A DNA stretch of 64,000 nucleotides from Sphingopyxis sp. LK2115 (GCF_014595975.1 NZ_JABWGQ010000056.1:62001-126000); one strand, 5' to 3'; counted from the first letter of the stretch, positions 37,176 through 46,756 are shown. Notes: a model not told the origin generated them from the sequence alone. A program made the numbers and translations.

Positions 37176-37937
37176 TCAATCCCGTTCCAGCGCGACGAAA
37201 TCGCGCCCCAGCGGCGCCAGATGCGCGCCGCCGTCGACGAAGATCGTCTGCCCCGTCACCGCTTCGGCGTGCGCGAGCCAGGCGACGGCGTCGGCGACCT
37301 CGCCGGGCGTTGGCAGCGCGCGCAGGGGCATCCGCTTCGCCAGCCGATCGAGCTGCGTCGCCGAATAGTCATCGGTCGCCAGCGTCAGTCCCGGCGCGAC
37401 GGCATTGACGCGCGCGCGGTTTCCAAAGGCGACCGCCAGCGTCGCCGTCGCCTGCCACAGCGCCGATTTGGACAGGCTGTAGGCGATCTGGTCGGGCACC
37501 GGATGCGCGACGCGCTGGTCCACGATATTGACGATCGCGGGGCGCTTGCCCTCGCTCGCGGCGACGAGCGCCCTGGCGAGCATCACCGGCGCGTGATGAT
37601 TGACCTGCATCATGCCGGTCAGCGCATCCGCCGACAGATCGGCCCATCCGCCCTCGGCGAAGTGCGCGGCATTGTTGACGAGCAGGTCGGGGGCGCGGCC
37701 GAATCGTTCGATCACCGCGGGGATCAGCGCCTCGACCGCCGCCGGATCGGCGAGGTCGGCGGCAAAGCGGTGGCTGAGCGCGCCTGTTTCGGCAAGCGCG
37801 TCGGCAAGGACCGCATCGGCCGCGCCGGGGCTGCGCTTGTGGATCGCGAGCGCATAGCCCTCGCGCGCCAGCCGCGCCGCAATCGCCGCGCCGACGCGGT
37901 GGAGCCCGCCGGTCACCAGCGCGAGTTTCTGTGTCAT
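37176..37937 (-). CDS. Short-chain dehydrogenase, FolM/pteridine reductase-like
   Basis: The 253-residue SDR has the TGGLHRVGAAIAARL dinucleotide loop (the pteridine-reductase-like TGGxxRxG variant), NNAAHF and the YSLSKSAL YxxxK catalytic pair. It overlaps folB by four bases (ATGA), so a role in reducing dihydromonapterin or another pteridine, as FolM does, is a sound guess; general SDR activity is the alternative. C-terminal residues VDGGAHLAPLG fit the family end. Confidence 0.82.
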   Translation of the reverse strand: MTQKLALVTGGLHRVGAAIAARLAREGYALAIHKRSPGAADAVLADALAETGALSHRFAADLADPAAVEALIPAVIERFGRAPDLLVNNAAHFAEGGWADLSADALTGMMQVNHHAPVMLARALVAASEGKRPAIVNIVDQRVAHPVPDQIAYSLSKSALWQATATLAVAFGNRARVNAVAPGLTLATDDYSATQLDRLAKRMPLRALPTPGEVADAVAWLAHAEAVTGQTIFVDGGAHLAPLGRDFVALERD

Positions 37938-38305
37938 TTCCTGCCCCGCCGCATCGTGATCCCGATCTCCTCGCCCTCCTCGGCGATCGCCAGCTTGACG
38001 ATCTTCACCTCGACCTCCTCGACCTTGTCGTCCTGCAGGAACAGCGTGTCGATGATATGGTCGGCGACGCTTTCGATCAGCACGAAATGCACATCCTTGG
38101 GGATGCCCTCGGTCGCTGCGAACTTCAGGTGCATATAGTTTTTGGAACGGCTGAGCGGCGTCGTCGGATCATAATGATCGGCCATCGCCAGCCGCGCGCG
38201 CACCGAAATGCGCAGCGGCTGCGGCAGGTGCGTTTCTTCGGAATAGATGCCGGTGAGCACCTGGGTGGTGATTCCGTCCACCTCCAGCCACAATGTATCG
38301 GTCAC
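37934..38305 (-). CDS. folB: Dihydroneopterin aldolase
   Basis: The 123-residue product has the FolB fold: LEVDGITTQVLTGIYSEETH with the early Glu, then a KNYMHLKFAATEG insertion and VLIESVADHIIDTLF. It cleaves dihydroneopterin to hydroxymethyl-dihydropterin in folate synthesis. Length is normal. Its stop overlaps the SDR start by four bases. Confidence 0.88.
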   Translation of the reverse strand: MTDTLWLEVDGITTQVLTGIYSEETHLPQPLRISVRARLAMADHYDPTTPLSRSKNYMHLKFAATEGIPKDVHFVLIESVADHIIDTLFLQDDKVEEVEVKIVKLAIAEEGEEIGITMRRGRK

Positions 38306-38395
38306 AAGATTTTCCTGTTCGACGGGACCGTTATTCGGCTTTCTTTCGCCGACCCTCGACCCTAAAGCGCCGACGCATTAGCGAAAGGGTGCGCG

Positions 38396-38899
38396 TTGGT
38401 CGAGTTACTTCCCTTGTCGAATATCGAACCGGCGGCGGTCGAGGCGCTGCTCGACGCGGCGTTCGGGACCGACCGCTTCGGTCGCACCGCCTATCGTATC
38501 CGCGAAGGCAGGGATGCGCTGCCCGCGCTCAGCTTTGCCGCGGTCAAGGATGGCGCGCTTATCGGCACGATCCAGTGCTGGCCCGTCGCGCATCGCGCCG
38601 CGGACGGCACGATGACGCCGCTCGTCATGGTCGGCCCCGTCGCGGTGCGCCCCGACCTTCAGCGCGGCGGGCACGGCCGCGCGCTGATGGCGCACATGCT
38701 CGCCGCCGCCGAAAGCGCCGCCGACGGCGCGCTGATGATGATCGGTGATCCCGAATATTATGGCCGCTTCTTCGGCTTCACCGCCGACGCGACGGGTGCG
38801 TGGGATCTGCCTGGCCCGTTCGAGAAACGCCGCCTGCTCGCACGCGCGGTAAGGGGGCTTGGCCTGCCGACGGGCGCGGGGATGATCGGCCCGCGCTAG
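38396..38899 (+). CDS. GNAT family N-acetyltransferase
   Basis: The 167-residue product shows GNAT motifs: LPALSFAAVKDGALIGTIQ, and the acetyl-CoA P-loop VAVRPDLQRGGHGRALM (R/QxxGxG/A). It uses a TTG start at 38396 with AAAGGG six bases upstream. It has no close homologue I can name. Neighbouring GNATs at 38976 and 43479 are not close copies. Confidence 0.8.
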   Translation: MVELLPLSNIEPAAVEALLDAAFGTDRFGRTAYRIREGRDALPALSFAAVKDGALIGTIQCWPVAHRAADGTMTPLVMVGPVAVRPDLQRGGHGRALMAHMLAAAESAADGALMMIGDPEYYGRFFGFTADATGAWDLPGPFEKRRLLARAVRGLGLPTGAGMIGPR

Positions 38900-38975
38900 C
38901 ACCGGCCGACGCGCTGTTCCGGCGGTCTGCCAATGGCGGCGGTCCCCGACTCCACTTCTTGGCGCACGAACCGCC

Positions 38976-39572
38976 TTACGCTGCCATCAGGCGCAGTTGC
39001 TCGCGGAAATCCTCGTCCACCCCGATGCGATCACGCATCGGGGTGGCGGTGCGGTCGGCGTCGGCGTCGCCTTCCTCGAACAGTGCGCAGGCCGCTTCGC
39101 CGCCACGCGCCAGGCTGTAGCGTGGGGCGACCTTGCCGGTGGGCCGGAATCCCAGCTTGCGCAGCACCGCGCCCGACGCCGGATTGTCGAGGAAATGCCC
39201 CGCCGACAGCCTGGGCAGGTTCATCGCGCGCGCGATGCGGACAAGCTGGCGCCCCGCCTCGGTCGCAAAGCCAAGGCCCCAATAGGGGCGCGCGATCCAA
39301 TAGCCCATTTCGGGGCGACCGTCGGGATCGTCCGAAATGCCGCAGCCGCCGACGAGGCGCGGAGCGCCGCCGGTGCGCGCAAAGATCAGGAAGCGCGGCT
39401 GCATGGGATCGACCGCCTGCGACAGGAAGTCGCGCGCGTCGCTTTCGCCATAGGGCCAGGGCGCGGTCGCAAGGTTGCGGACGACGGCTTCCTCGCCGAT
39501 CGCACGCGCGAGCGCGGGCGCATCCTCGATCCAGCCCGGCCGCAGCAACAGTCTTTCGGTACGCGCGAACAT
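38976..39572 (-). CDS. GNAT family N-acetyltransferase (RimJ/RimL-like)
   Basis: The 198-residue product starts MFARTERLLLRPGWIEDAP, typical of RimJ/RimL-type GNATs, and has EMGYWIARPYWGLGFATEAG, the acetyl-CoA site QxxGxG/A variant (GLGFATE). It ends in a Glu/Asp-rich tail. The start at 39572 has GGGAG upstream. The protein acetylation target is unknown; it lies downstream of rpmA on the same strand but beyond the terminator. Confidence 0.82.
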   Translation of the reverse strand: MFARTERLLLRPGWIEDAPALARAIGEEAVVRNLATAPWPYGESDARDFLSQAVDPMQPRFLIFARTGGAPRLVGGCGISDDPDGRPEMGYWIARPYWGLGFATEAGRQLVRIARAMNLPRLSAGHFLDNPASGAVLRKLGFRPTGKVAPRYSLARGGEAACALFEEGDADADRTATPMRDRIGVDEDFREQLRLMAA

Positions 39573-39698
39573 TTTTCTAACTCCCAATGCCTGCCCCTCT
39601 GGCGTCAGATGGTGACGCTTTGACGACAGCCGATGTGCGAGGGAGATGGATGGCCCCATTTTCGCGCCCGAAGCCCAAGTGGCTGGATTGCAGGCAAG

Positions 39699-39735
39699 AA
39701 AAAAGGGAGTCCGGGGTGACCCGTCTCCCTCTTTT
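39699..39735 (-). terminator. Intrinsic terminator of the rplU-rpmA operon
   Basis: On the minus strand the arms GGGAG and CTCCC, with an inner CGGG/CCCG stem, are followed by TTTTTT. It lies 75 bases beyond the rpmA stop. Read on the plus strand it also carries TTTT after the stem. Confidence 0.8.
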
Positions 39736-39809
39736 CGAACCTTGTTTCCGCTATAGGCGGAAAGGACAGCTCCGGGTCATCCCTGGTGGACGACCCGTCG
39801 AGTCGTCCC

Positions 39810-40079
39810 TTATTCGGCGGCGTCGGCCATCATGTCGACCGACACATATTTGCGGCCAAGCTTGCCATCATGGAATCGGACGCGGCCGTCGGCAGTGGCG
39901 AACAGCGTGTGGTCCTTGCCCATGCCGACATTGACGCCCGGATAGACCTTGGTTCCGCGCTGGCGCACGATGATGTTGCCGCCGATCACTTCCTGACCGC
40001 CGAACTTCTTCACGCCAAGGCGACGACCGGCCGAATCGCGACCGTTGCGCGACGAACCGCCTGCTTTCTTATGTGCCAT
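39810..40079 (-). CDS. rpmA: 50S ribosomal protein L27
   Basis: The 89-residue product starts [20 protein letters not shown], the L27 N-terminal tail that reaches the peptidyl-transferase centre, followed by [17 protein letters not shown]. Length is standard. It follows rplU by 47 bases in the conserved rplU-rpmA operon. Confidence 0.97.
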   Translation of the reverse strand: MAHKKAGGSSRNGRDSAGRRLGVKKFGGQEVIGGNIIVRQRGTKVYPGVNVGMGKDHTLFATADGRVRFHDGKLGRKYVSVDMMADAAE

Positions 40080-40126
40080 GACCTAAACTCCTATTCGTTC
40101 CGTAGGGCCGAGCAGCGTTGCCGCGC

Positions 40127-40594
40127 TCAGGCGTCCTTCTTGGGGGCTGCCTTTTTCGCAGCGGGCTTCTTTTCGGCGGTCTCGGCCTTGGGAGCCGCTT
40201 CCTTCTTCGCAGCGGCGGCCTTCTTCGGCGCGGCTTCCTTGGCGGGCGCAGTCTCTTCCTTCGGCGCGGCTTCCTTTTTCGGCGCGGCCTTCTTGGCTTC
40301 GCCGACCGTCAGGATACGCAGCAGCGTCAGCGACTGGCGGTGGCCGTTGCGGCGGCGATAATTGTGCCGACGGCGCTTCTTGAAGACGATGACCTTTTCG
40401 CCGCGGGTCTGGGCGATGATCTCGGCCGAAACGGTCAGACCCTTCGCATCCTTCACCTCGCCGCCGTCGCCGGCCAACAGGACGTCGCCCAGCGACACGG
40501 TATCGCCGGCTTCACCCTCGATCTTCTCGACGGCGATCTTGTCTCCGGCGGCAACGCGATACTGCTTTCCGCCCGTGCGCACGATTGCGAACAT
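40127..40594 (-). CDS. rplU: 50S ribosomal protein L21 with extended alanine/lysine tail
   Basis: The first 100 residues match L21 ([18 protein letters not shown] onward, [16 protein letters not shown] near 73-88). After about residue 100 the protein continues for some 55 residues as a low-complexity tail of AAPKK/AAPK repeats, far longer than the roughly 103-residue E. coli form. Such tails occur in several alphaproteobacteria and probably contact rRNA or stay disordered. The hairpin at 40641 lies in its 5' leader. Confidence 0.95.
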   Translation of the reverse strand: MFAIVRTGGKQYRVAAGDKIAVEKIEGEAGDTVSLGDVLLAGDGGEVKDAKGLTVSAEIIAQTRGEKVIVFKKRRRHNYRRRNGHRQSLTLLRILTVGEAKKAAPKKEAAPKEETAPAKEAAPKKAAAAKKEAAPKAETAEKKPAAKKAAPKKDA

Positions 40595-40640
40595 GGTCTT
40601 CCATCCAATCAGAAACTAGAACACCCGCGCTGCCGGTCCC

Positions 40641-40654
40641 CCCGCCGAAGCGGG
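40641..40654 (-). promoter_or_regulatory. UUCG tetraloop hairpin in the rplU leader
   Basis: Read on the minus strand, CCCGC-TTCG-GCGGG forms a five-pair stem with a UUCG loop, about 45 bases before the rplU start. Ribosomal operons often carry regulatory leader structures. A function here is not shown. Confidence 0.4.
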
Positions 40655-40824
40655 CGATTTTTCCGTCATGCGGGAAAGCCAGCGCCACTAGCGGCATGAC
40701 GCGTGGCTGTCAACCGCATATTTCCGCGCTTTTTTGTCCGGCGCAGTGGAGGGCGGCGCTTTATCGCCGCCGCCGCCGATTCGCCCCTTGCTGCACCGGC
40801 TGCGCCCCCATATCAGGGGCGGCG

Positions 40825-41328
40825 ATGAAGCGCATCCTTCCTCTCCTTTTGCTGACGCTGCCGGCCTGCGCCACGAACGTCGGCGGCGACGCGCCCTCGC
40901 TTGCGAGGCGCCCGGTTGAGGGGCGGTTCGACGTCGCGCCGCCGCCGATCCCGGTTCCGCCGCCCGGCCCGCTGCCCGCCGACCTTGCCGGGCGGCTCGC
41001 GCGGTGGGAGGCCGAAGCGGCCGCAGGTCAGCGCGCCTTTGCCGCCGAACGCAGCGCCGCCGCGGCGCTCGTCGCCGCCGCGGCGGGCGCGCCGGTCGCC
41101 AGCGAACGCTGGATTGTCGCACAGCAGGCGATTTCGCGCCTTGTCGCCGCGCGCGCGCCGGTGACCGCGGCGCTCGCCGATATCGACCGCCTCTATCTCG
41201 ATCGCAGCGTGGCGGAAGCGATCGACGGACTGCCGGAGATCCACGCGCTGCGCGAACGGCTTGCCGGGCTGGTGTCGGCGCAGGATGCGGTGATCGCGGC
41301 GCTCGGCGCCGAACTGCCGGGGGGCTGA
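40825..41328 (+). CDS. Lipoprotein of unknown function
   Basis: The 167-residue product has a lipoprotein signal with lipobox LPAC ([12 protein letters not shown]) followed by a Pro-rich linker ([15 protein letters not shown]) and a helical, Ala-rich body. I do not recognise a family. The helical body has heptad-like leucines and may form coiled coil. It lies between rplU (divergent) and lepA. Confidence 0.65.
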   Translation: MKRILPLLLLTLPACATNVGGDAPSLARRPVEGRFDVAPPPIPVPPPGPLPADLAGRLARWEAEAAAGQRAFAAERSAAAALVAAAAGAPVASERWIVAQQAISRLVAARAPVTAALADIDRLYLDRSVAEAIDGLPEIHALRERLAGLVSAQDAVIAALGAELPGG

Positions 41329-41352
41329 TCGGTCGCGGCGGAAAGGCCGGGC

Positions 41353-41478
41353 ATGTCCGATATGTCGCGCGACGCCCCGCCCAGCCGGCGCCGGTCGGTC
41401 GCGGGGTTCGACTATTTCTGGTCGCAGACGCGCGCCATCGCGCCGAACGGGACGGCAAAGCGTTGCGCGCCGGGCTGA
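41353..41478 (+). CDS. Possible 41-residue small protein
   Basis: A frame with ATG at 41353 and AAGG a few bases upstream encodes [18 protein letters not shown] and ends at 41478, including [15 protein letters not shown]. It is short and basic, and unlike the rest of the gap it has an upstream ribosome site. It may be noncoding; no family is recognised. Confidence 0.3.
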   Translation: MSDMSRDAPPSRRRSVAGFDYFWSQTRAIAPNGTAKRCAPG

Positions 41479-41572
41479 CCTTAACGGACCTTCGGCGGGA
41501 AAGCGCCGCGGTCCGCGCTCCGCCGCCCACTCCCTGCTGACAGCGCCGCTTTCGCCTGCTAACGGGCGCGCC

Positions 41573-43396
41573 ATGACCACGCCCCTTTCGCACATCCGCA
41601 ATTTTTCGATCATCGCGCATATCGACCATGGCAAGTCGACGCTCGCCGACCGGCTGATCCAGTTCACCGGCGGGCTGACCGAGCGCGAAATGTCGGCGCA
41701 GGTGCTCGACAATATGGACATCGAGAAGGAGCGCGGCATCACCATCAAGGCGCAGACGGTGCGCCTCCGCTACACCGCCAAGGATGGCGAAACCTATCAG
41801 CTCAACCTGATGGACACGCCGGGGCATGTCGACTTCGCCTATGAAGTGTCGCGGTCGCTCGCCGCGTGCGAGGGCGCGCTGCTCGTCGTCGACGCGGCGC
41901 AGGGGGTGGAAGCGCAGACGCTCGCCAACGTCTATCAGTCGATCGAGCACGACCATGAAATCGTGCCGGTGATCAACAAGATCGACCTGCCCGCCGCCGA
42001 CGTCGACAAGGTGAAGGCCGAGATCGAGGATATCATCGGCCTGCCCGCCGATGATGCGGTGCTCGCCAGCGCCAAGTCGGGGATCGGCATCGAGGAGGCG
42101 CTGGAGGCAATCGTCACGCGCATCCCGCCGCCCAGGGGCGACGCCAATGCTCCGCTGACCGCGATGCTCGTCGACAGCTGGTACGACCCCTATCTCGGCG
42201 TCGTCATCCTCGTCCGCGTCATCGACGGGGTGCTGAAAAAGGGCCAGCAGATCAAGTTCATGCAGGCGGGCACCACCCATCTCATCGACCGCGTCGGCTG
42301 TTTCACGCCCAAGCGCGAGGAACTGACCGAAATCGGCCCCGGCGAGATCGGCTTCATCACCGCACAGATCAAGGACGTTGCGCAGGCGCGCGTCGGCGAC
42401 ACGGTGACCGATGCGAAGAAGCCCGCCGCGGCCCCGCTGCCGGGGTTCAAGGAGGTCCAGCCCGTCGTCTTCTGCGGCCTGTTTCCGACCGACGCCAATG
42501 ATTTCGAGAAATTGCGCGAGAGCATCCAGAAGCTGCGGCTGAACGATGCGAGCTTTTCGTTCGAGATGGAGAGCAGCGCCGCGCTCGGCTTTGGTTTCCG
42601 GTGCGGTTTTCTGGGGCTGCTGCACCTTGAGATCATCCAGGAGCGGCTGACCCGCGAATATGACCTCGACCTCATCACCACCGCGCCGTCGGTGGTCTAC
42701 AAGCTGAAGCTCAGCCATAGCAGGAATGAGGCGGCAAAGGAGGTCGAGCTCCACAACCCCGCCGACATGCCCGACCCCAACCGCATCGACGAGATTGAGG
42801 AACCGTGGATCGAGGCGGTGATTTACGTCCCCGACGACTATCTGGGCCCCATCCTCAAACTCTGCCAGGACCGGCGCGGGGTGCAGAAGAACCTGACCTA
42901 TGTGGGCGGGCGGGCGCAGATCACCTATGAGCTGCCCCTGAACGAGGTGGTATTCGACTTTTACGACCGGCTGAAGAGCATTTCGCGCGGCTATGCGTCG
43001 TTCGACTATCACCAGATCGGTCACCGCCCCGGCGACCTTGTGAAGATGAGCATCCTCGTCAACAACGAGCCGGTCGATGCGCTGTCGATGATCGTCCATC
43101 GCGGTTCGGCGGAAAGCCGCGGCCGCGGCATGTGCGAGCGGCTGAAGGATCTGATCCCGCGCCACATGTTCAAGATTCCGATCCAGGCGGCGATCGGCGG
43201 CAAGGTGATCGCCCGCGAAACCATCGCCGCGCTGCGCAAGGATGTGACCGCCAAATGCTATGGCGGCGATGCGACCCGCAAGAAAAAGCTGCTGGAAAAG
43301 CAGAAAGAGGGCAAGAAACGGATGCGCGAATATGGCAATGTGAACATTCCGCAGGAGGCGTTCATCGCCGCGCTGCGGATGGGCGACGACGGATAG
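41573..43396 (+). CDS. lepA: Elongation factor 4 (LepA)
   Basis: The 607-residue translational GTPase back-translocates stalled ribosomes or aids biogenesis. P-loop AHIDHGKST (15-23), switch II DTPGH and NKID are all present. The C-terminus has the LepA-specific domain with [20 protein letters not shown] near residue 560. Length is standard for the family. It is followed by a GNAT gene with no shared overlap. Confidence 0.97.
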   Translation: MTTPLSHIRNFSIIAHIDHGKSTLADRLIQFTGGLTEREMSAQVLDNMDIEKERGITIKAQTVRLRYTAKDGETYQLNLMDTPGHVDFAYEVSRSLAACEGALLVVDAAQGVEAQTLANVYQSIEHDHEIVPVINKIDLPAADVDKVKAEIEDIIGLPADDAVLASAKSGIGIEEALEAIVTRIPPPRGDANAPLTAMLVDSWYDPYLGVVILVRVIDGVLKKGQQIKFMQAGTTHLIDRVGCFTPKREELTEIGPGEIGFITAQIKDVAQARVGDTVTDAKKPAAAPLPGFKEVQPVVFCGLFPTDANDFEKLRESIQKLRLNDASFSFEMESSAALGFGFRCGFLGLLHLEIIQERLTREYDLDLITTAPSVVYKLKLSHSRNEAAKEVELHNPADMPDPNRIDEIEEPWIEAVIYVPDDYLGPILKLCQDRRGVQKNLTYVGGRAQITYELPLNEVVFDFYDRLKSISRGYASFDYHQIGHRPGDLVKMSILVNNEPVDALSMIVHRGSAESRGRGMCERLKDLIPRHMFKIPIQAAIGGKVIARETIAALRKDVTAKCYGGDATRKKKLLEKQKEGKKRMREYGNVNIPQEAFIAALRMGDDG

Positions 43397-43478
43397 CGCG
43401 CGGCTGCTCGGCGCCGTTCGGCGGTGGGGCGAGCTTGGGGACCTGGCCCCGCTATCCTGTGATGATCGGGAGGCCGCG

Positions 43479-44126
43479 ATGAACGGGACGGACGGGAACC
43501 AGGCCGGACGGGCGGACGGTGCGGCGCGGCGGCGGCGGATCGAGGATGTCGCGATTCACAGTCGGCTCAACGACGGCACCGCCGTCGTCCTGCGCACGAT
43601 CACCCCGGACGATGCTCCGCTGATCCGCGACGGCATCGCCCGCCTGTCGGCCGAATCGCGCTATCTGCGCTTCTTCTCGCCGGCGCCTTCGCTGCCTGAC
43701 GCGGTGATCGAGCGGCTTGTCGATGTCGACGGGCACGATCATATCGCGTGGGGCGCCATCTGCAGCTCGTGCCCCGACCGGCCCGCGATCGGCGCGGTGC
43801 ACGCGGTGCGCCATCGCCCCGACGGCCCGGTCGGCGAGTTTTCGGTCGCCGTGCTCGACGATTTTCATGGGCAGGGGCTTGCCCGGATGATGACCGCGCC
43901 GCTGCTCGTTCATTGCCTGGCCGAAGGACTCGTCGAACTTGACGTCCATATGCTGTCCGAAAATGCCGCCGCCCGGCGGCTCGTCAAGGCGCTCGGCGCG
44001 CGCTGGGCGGGGGAAACGGCCGGGGTTGCCGAATATCGGCTCGACGTCGCGGCGGGGCTGGAAGCCTTGCGCTCCGACGCCGATGCGCCCGGCGTGCGCG
44101 ACGTGCTGGCGGCGCTCAGCGCATGA
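43479..44126 (+). CDS. GNAT family N-acetyltransferase
   Basis: The 215-residue product has the GNAT opening AVVLRTITPDDAPLIRDGI and SVAVLDDFHGQGLARMM, the acetyl-CoA-binding motif (QGxA). A GGGAGG site sits five bases before the ATG. Its N-terminus (residues 1-25) is polar and variable. It is 82 bases downstream of lepA; any link is positional only. Confidence 0.82.
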   Translation: MNGTDGNQAGRADGAARRRRIEDVAIHSRLNDGTAVVLRTITPDDAPLIRDGIARLSAESRYLRFFSPAPSLPDAVIERLVDVDGHDHIAWGAICSSCPDRPAIGAVHAVRHRPDGPVGEFSVAVLDDFHGQGLARMMTAPLLVHCLAEGLVELDVHMLSENAAARRLVKALGARWAGETAGVAEYRLDVAAGLEALRSDADAPGVRDVLAALSA

Positions 44127-44132
44127 TATAGT

Positions 44133-44171
44133 CCCTCCCGCCGCCCCGGGTCGCTAGGGGCGACGGGAGGG
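44133..44171. terminator. Strong hairpin after the GNAT gene
   Basis: CCCTCCCG and CGCCCC pair with GGGGCG and CGGGAGGG (14 pairs with one internal mismatch, nine-base loop), starting seven bases after the GNAT stop. It lacks a T run, so it may stabilise the 3' end rather than terminate by itself. Confidence 0.5.
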
Positions 44172-44284
44172 TGGTCCGCGAAGCCTATCGCTGAAAGCGT
44201 GTTCCCGTCCCGAAGCTGCGTTAACCGCGATCGCCATGTCGCGCGGTGACGGTCATCACAGTTTGCGAAATCGATGACGCATGG

Positions 44285-44312
44285 AAAAGGGCGCCGGGAT
44301 CGCCCGGCGCCC
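44285..44312 (-). terminator. Intrinsic terminator after the acidic lipoprotein gene
   Basis: On the minus strand a perfect ten-base stem (GGGCGCCGGG/CCCGGCGCCC, loop of four) is followed by TTTT. It lies 22 bases past the stop of the lipoprotein gene at 44334. Confidence 0.75.
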
Positions 44313-44333
44313 TGCCCCCCATTCAGGGGGCGC

Positions 44334-44609
44334 TTATTTCTTCTGCGTGTCGCCGACGCCGGTTTCGGACGGGGCGATCTCGCCATTGTCGTCCATGGCG
44401 TTCGCCTTTTCCTCACCCATTTCCTCGACGGCGTCAGCCTTGTCTTCCATCGCCTCTTTCGCCGGGCCTTCGGGCATGGCGTCGGCCTGTTCGTCGATGG
44501 CTTCGGCCTGGGCTTCGGCCTGATCCTCGACCTTGTCGGCTTCCGGGCTCTGGCAGGCGCCGAGCGCGAGCGCCGACGAGGCGGCGAGGGTGATGAACAT
44601 CTTGCGCAT
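44334..44609 (-). CDS. Acidic lipoprotein, unknown function
   Basis: The 91-residue product has a lipobox at ALGAC (MFITLAASSALALGAC) and a mature chain rich in Glu/Ala with few hydrophobics, likely a helical, disordered or coiled protein at the periplasmic face of a membrane. The mature part is strongly acidic (KVEDQAEAQAEAIDEQAD). The start at 44609 follows an in-frame longer reading, chosen because the signal begins there. Function unknown. Confidence 0.68.
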   Translation of the reverse strand: MRKMFITLAASSALALGACQSPEADKVEDQAEAQAEAIDEQADAMPEGPAKEAMEDKADAVEEMGEEKANAMDDNGEIAPSETGVGDTQKK

Positions 44610-44739
44610 AATGAGTGACTCCCAAAGTTGACTCGGGGACTTAACGCCGGGTGAACGGGAGGGTTGCAATAAAATTGTCAATCGCCGGAAATCGTGTCTC
44701 TTTCTGTCATTTCCGGTTTGCGGCATCGCTGCACAGGAC

Positions 44740-44768
44740 AAAAAAAGAGGGCGCCGAAAGACGCCCTC
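44740..44768 (-). terminator. Intrinsic terminator after sciP
   Basis: On the minus strand GAGGGCG and CGCCCTC pair over an eight-base loop and are followed by seven Ts. It lies 24 bases past the sciP stop. Confidence 0.85.
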
Positions 44769-44792
44769 TCCATCGCGGTTCGATCCTGCGGA

Positions 44793-45098
44793 TCAGAAGC
44801 GCTGCTGGCGTTCGTAAAGATCGCGGTAGTGCTGGATGCGCGTCACGCGCAGCCCCGGCATCCCGCTGCGGTCGATCGACCGTTGCCAGCCGGCGAACTC
44901 TTCGAGTGTCAGCCCATAGCGTTCGCACGCCTCGTCAACGGTCAGAAGGCCGCCGTTGACTGCCGCAACGACCTCTGCCTTTCGGCGCACGACCCAGCGC
45001 GTCGTGTTCGGCGGCGGCAGCGAGTCCAGCGTCAGCGGTTCACCCAAGGGGCCGATGACCTGTGCTGGCCGGATTTTCTGATTCTCGATCATGCTCAT
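44793..45098 (-). CDS. sciP: CtrA inhibitor SciP (DUF1153 domain)
   Basis: The 101-residue helix-turn-helix protein matches SciP, which binds CtrA-regulated promoters in alphaproteobacteria and blocks CtrA activation during the cell cycle. Key parts: VIGPLGEPLTLDSLPPPNT, then RWVVRRKAEVVAAVNGGLLT with the DNA-binding basic helix, and VTRIQHYRDLYERQQRF. Length is right for the family. It may share a transcript with an uncertain upstream reading frame at 45095. No full CtrA box (TTAA-N7-TTAA) was found in the leader. Confidence 0.92.
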   Translation of the reverse strand: MSMIENQKIRPAQVIGPLGEPLTLDSLPPPNTTRWVVRRKAEVVAAVNGGLLTVDEACERYGLTLEEFAGWQRSIDRSGMPGLRVTRIQHYRDLYERQQRF

Positions 45099-45475
45099 TC
45101 CATATTGTCAGCGTCGGTTGGGGGTGTGTCCGACGCATTTCGATCTAGCCCGGAGGGATTCAACATCGCCTGAAATCCTCTGGTAAACGGTGCGTTCATA
45201 GTTTCCGGCGATCCGTGCGCCTTGTCCGACAGGTCGAAAAAACGAACGGCGCGGACCCCCTTTTGTTCCAGCGGCGACCGGCTGCCGCAGAAAATCCTCC
45301 GGCGCGCATCGCGTCGCTCGACCTGCCCGCGATGCTGCGCCTGCGCTCGGAGCAGCCGAACCGTCGGCAGCGCCGCCTGCCGGGCCCCGGCCGCGGCCAG
45401 AAGGATGTCGAAGGCTGGCTTCGACAATCGGGCCGCACCGGCAACGCGCGGAAAATCGGACGGATCAAGGTTCAT
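45095..45475 (-). CDS. Uncertain reading frame in the sciP leader
   Basis: A 126-codon frame overlaps sciP by four bases and includes AFDILLAAAGARQAALPTVR. Codon bias is not clearly coding, several other frames are open on both strands, and no family is recognised. It may be noncoding. The 45099-45607 stretch between sciP and mnmA otherwise shows only the inverted sequence GTTAGCGA-AGCTTAAC near 45531. Confidence 0.25.
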   Translation of the reverse strand: MNLDPSDFPRVAGAARLSKPAFDILLAAAGARQAALPTVRLLRAQAQHRGQVERRDARRRIFCGSRSPLEQKGVRAVRFFDLSDKAHGSPETMNAPFTRGFQAMLNPSGLDRNASDTPPTDADNME

Positions 45476-45607
45476 GCGACTCGTCTAGCGCGGAGGGCCT
45501 AAAGTCCCGTAAATGCCCGTTTCAGCACCTGTTAGCGAAGCTTAACCCCCGTCAATATCCTGACAGGCGCGGCGGAAAAGCTGGCATATTCCGGTCCGCA
45601 TCCCTAG

Positions 45608-46756
45608 ATGGCGCCAACGATGATCGCGACCTTGTCCTCCCCCGCCGGGCTCGCCCAGGCCGACTTCCAGCTTGCCGGACCGATGAAGGACCGGCGAATC
45701 GTCGTCGCCATGTCGGGCGGAGTCGATTCGAGCGTCGTCGCCGCGCTCGCCGCGCGGTCGGGCGCGGAAGTGATCGGCGTGACGCTTCAGCTCTACGATC
45801 ACGGCGCCAAGGCGCGGCGCGTCGGCGCCTGCTGCGCGGGGCAGGATATTCGCGACGCGCGCGCGGTCGCCGACCGACTGGGCTTCGTGCACCATGTTCA
45901 CGACCATGAAAGCCGCTTTCGCGACACGGTGATCGATCAGTTCGCCGATGAATATCTTGCCGGGCGGACGCCGATTCCGTGCGTGCGCTGCAATATGGGG
46001 GTGAAGTTCACCGACCTGTTCCAGCTTGCCCGGGATCTGGGCGCCGACTGTCTTGCGACCGGCCATTATGTGCGGCGCGTGATGGGGCCTGCGGGCGCCG
46101 AACTGCACCGCGCGGTCGATCCCGCACGCGACCAGAGCTATTTCCTCTTTGCCACCACGCGGGAACAGCTCGACTTCCTGCGCTTTCCGCTTGGCGGACT
46201 GGAGAAGAATGTGGTGCGCGAGATCGCGCGCGACATGGGCCTCGGCGTCGCGGGCAAGCCCGACAGTCAGGACATCTGCTTTGTCCCCGACGGCGATTAT
46301 GCCTCGCTCGTGCGCAAGCTGCGCCCCGAAGCCGAGGATCGGGGCGAGATCGTCCATGTCGACGGCACGGTGCTCGGCGCGCACCGGGGGCTGATCCACT
46401 ATACGGTCGGCCAGCGGCGCGGGATCGACATCGGCGGACAGGCGGAGCCGCTCTATGTTGTGCGGCTCGACGCGGCGACACGGCAAGTGATCGTCGGTCC
46501 GCGGCGCGCGCTGGCGGTGTCGGGCGCGCGGCTTGGCGAAGCGAACTGGCTTGCGGATGTCGAGTGCCGCGATGTGCTGGCAAAGGTGCGCAGCATGGCA
46601 AAACCCGTTCCCGCGCGCGTGACCGGCGATCGGCTGCATTTCGTCGCCCCCGAATATGGCGTCGCGCCGGGGCAGGCGGCGGTGCTCTATGACGCCGACA
46701 ACGGGTCGCGCGTGCTCGGCGGCGGCTGGATCGAAGAGACGTTCGCGGCGGAATAG
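45608..46756 (+). CDS. mnmA: tRNA-specific 2-thiouridylase MnmA
   Basis: The 382-residue product thiolates U34 of tRNA-Lys/Glu/Gln. The ATP-pyrophosphatase loop SGGVDSS is at 36-42. The catalytic cysteines are C125 in PIPCVRCN and C224 in SQDICFVP. Typical segments ATGHYVRR and RDQSYFLF are present. The first 25 residues are extra; a start at a later ATG (residue 5 or 26) is possible. It lies 510 bases from divergent sciP. Confidence 0.94.
   Translation: MAPTMIATLSSPAGLAQADFQLAGPMKDRRIVVAMSGGVDSSVVAALAARSGAEVIGVTLQLYDHGAKARRVGACCAGQDIRDARAVADRLGFVHHVHDHESRFRDTVIDQFADEYLAGRTPIPCVRCNMGVKFTDLFQLARDLGADCLATGHYVRRVMGPAGAELHRAVDPARDQSYFLFATTREQLDFLRFPLGGLEKNVVREIARDMGLGVAGKPDSQDICFVPDGDYASLVRKLRPEAEDRGEIVHVDGTVLGAHRGLIHYTVGQRRGIDIGGQAEPLYVVRLDAATRQVIVGPRRALAVSGARLGEANWLADVECRDVLAKVRSMAKPVPARVTGDRLHFVAPEYGVAPGQAAVLYDADNGSRVLGGGWIEETFAAE

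Noticed and set aside
40688..43165. Very long minus-strand frame opposite lepA
   Set aside because: lepA on the plus strand has all GTPase motifs; the opposite frame is a high-GC shadow.
45196..45502. Several overlapping frames on both strands in the sciP-mnmA gap
   Set aside because: All are open by chance in GC-rich DNA; none shows a family motif or a ribosome site.
45531..45546. GTTAGCGA-AGCTTAAC as a CtrA site
   Set aside because: The spacing between the TTA-type half-sites is one base short of the CtrA consensus and the first half is mismatched.
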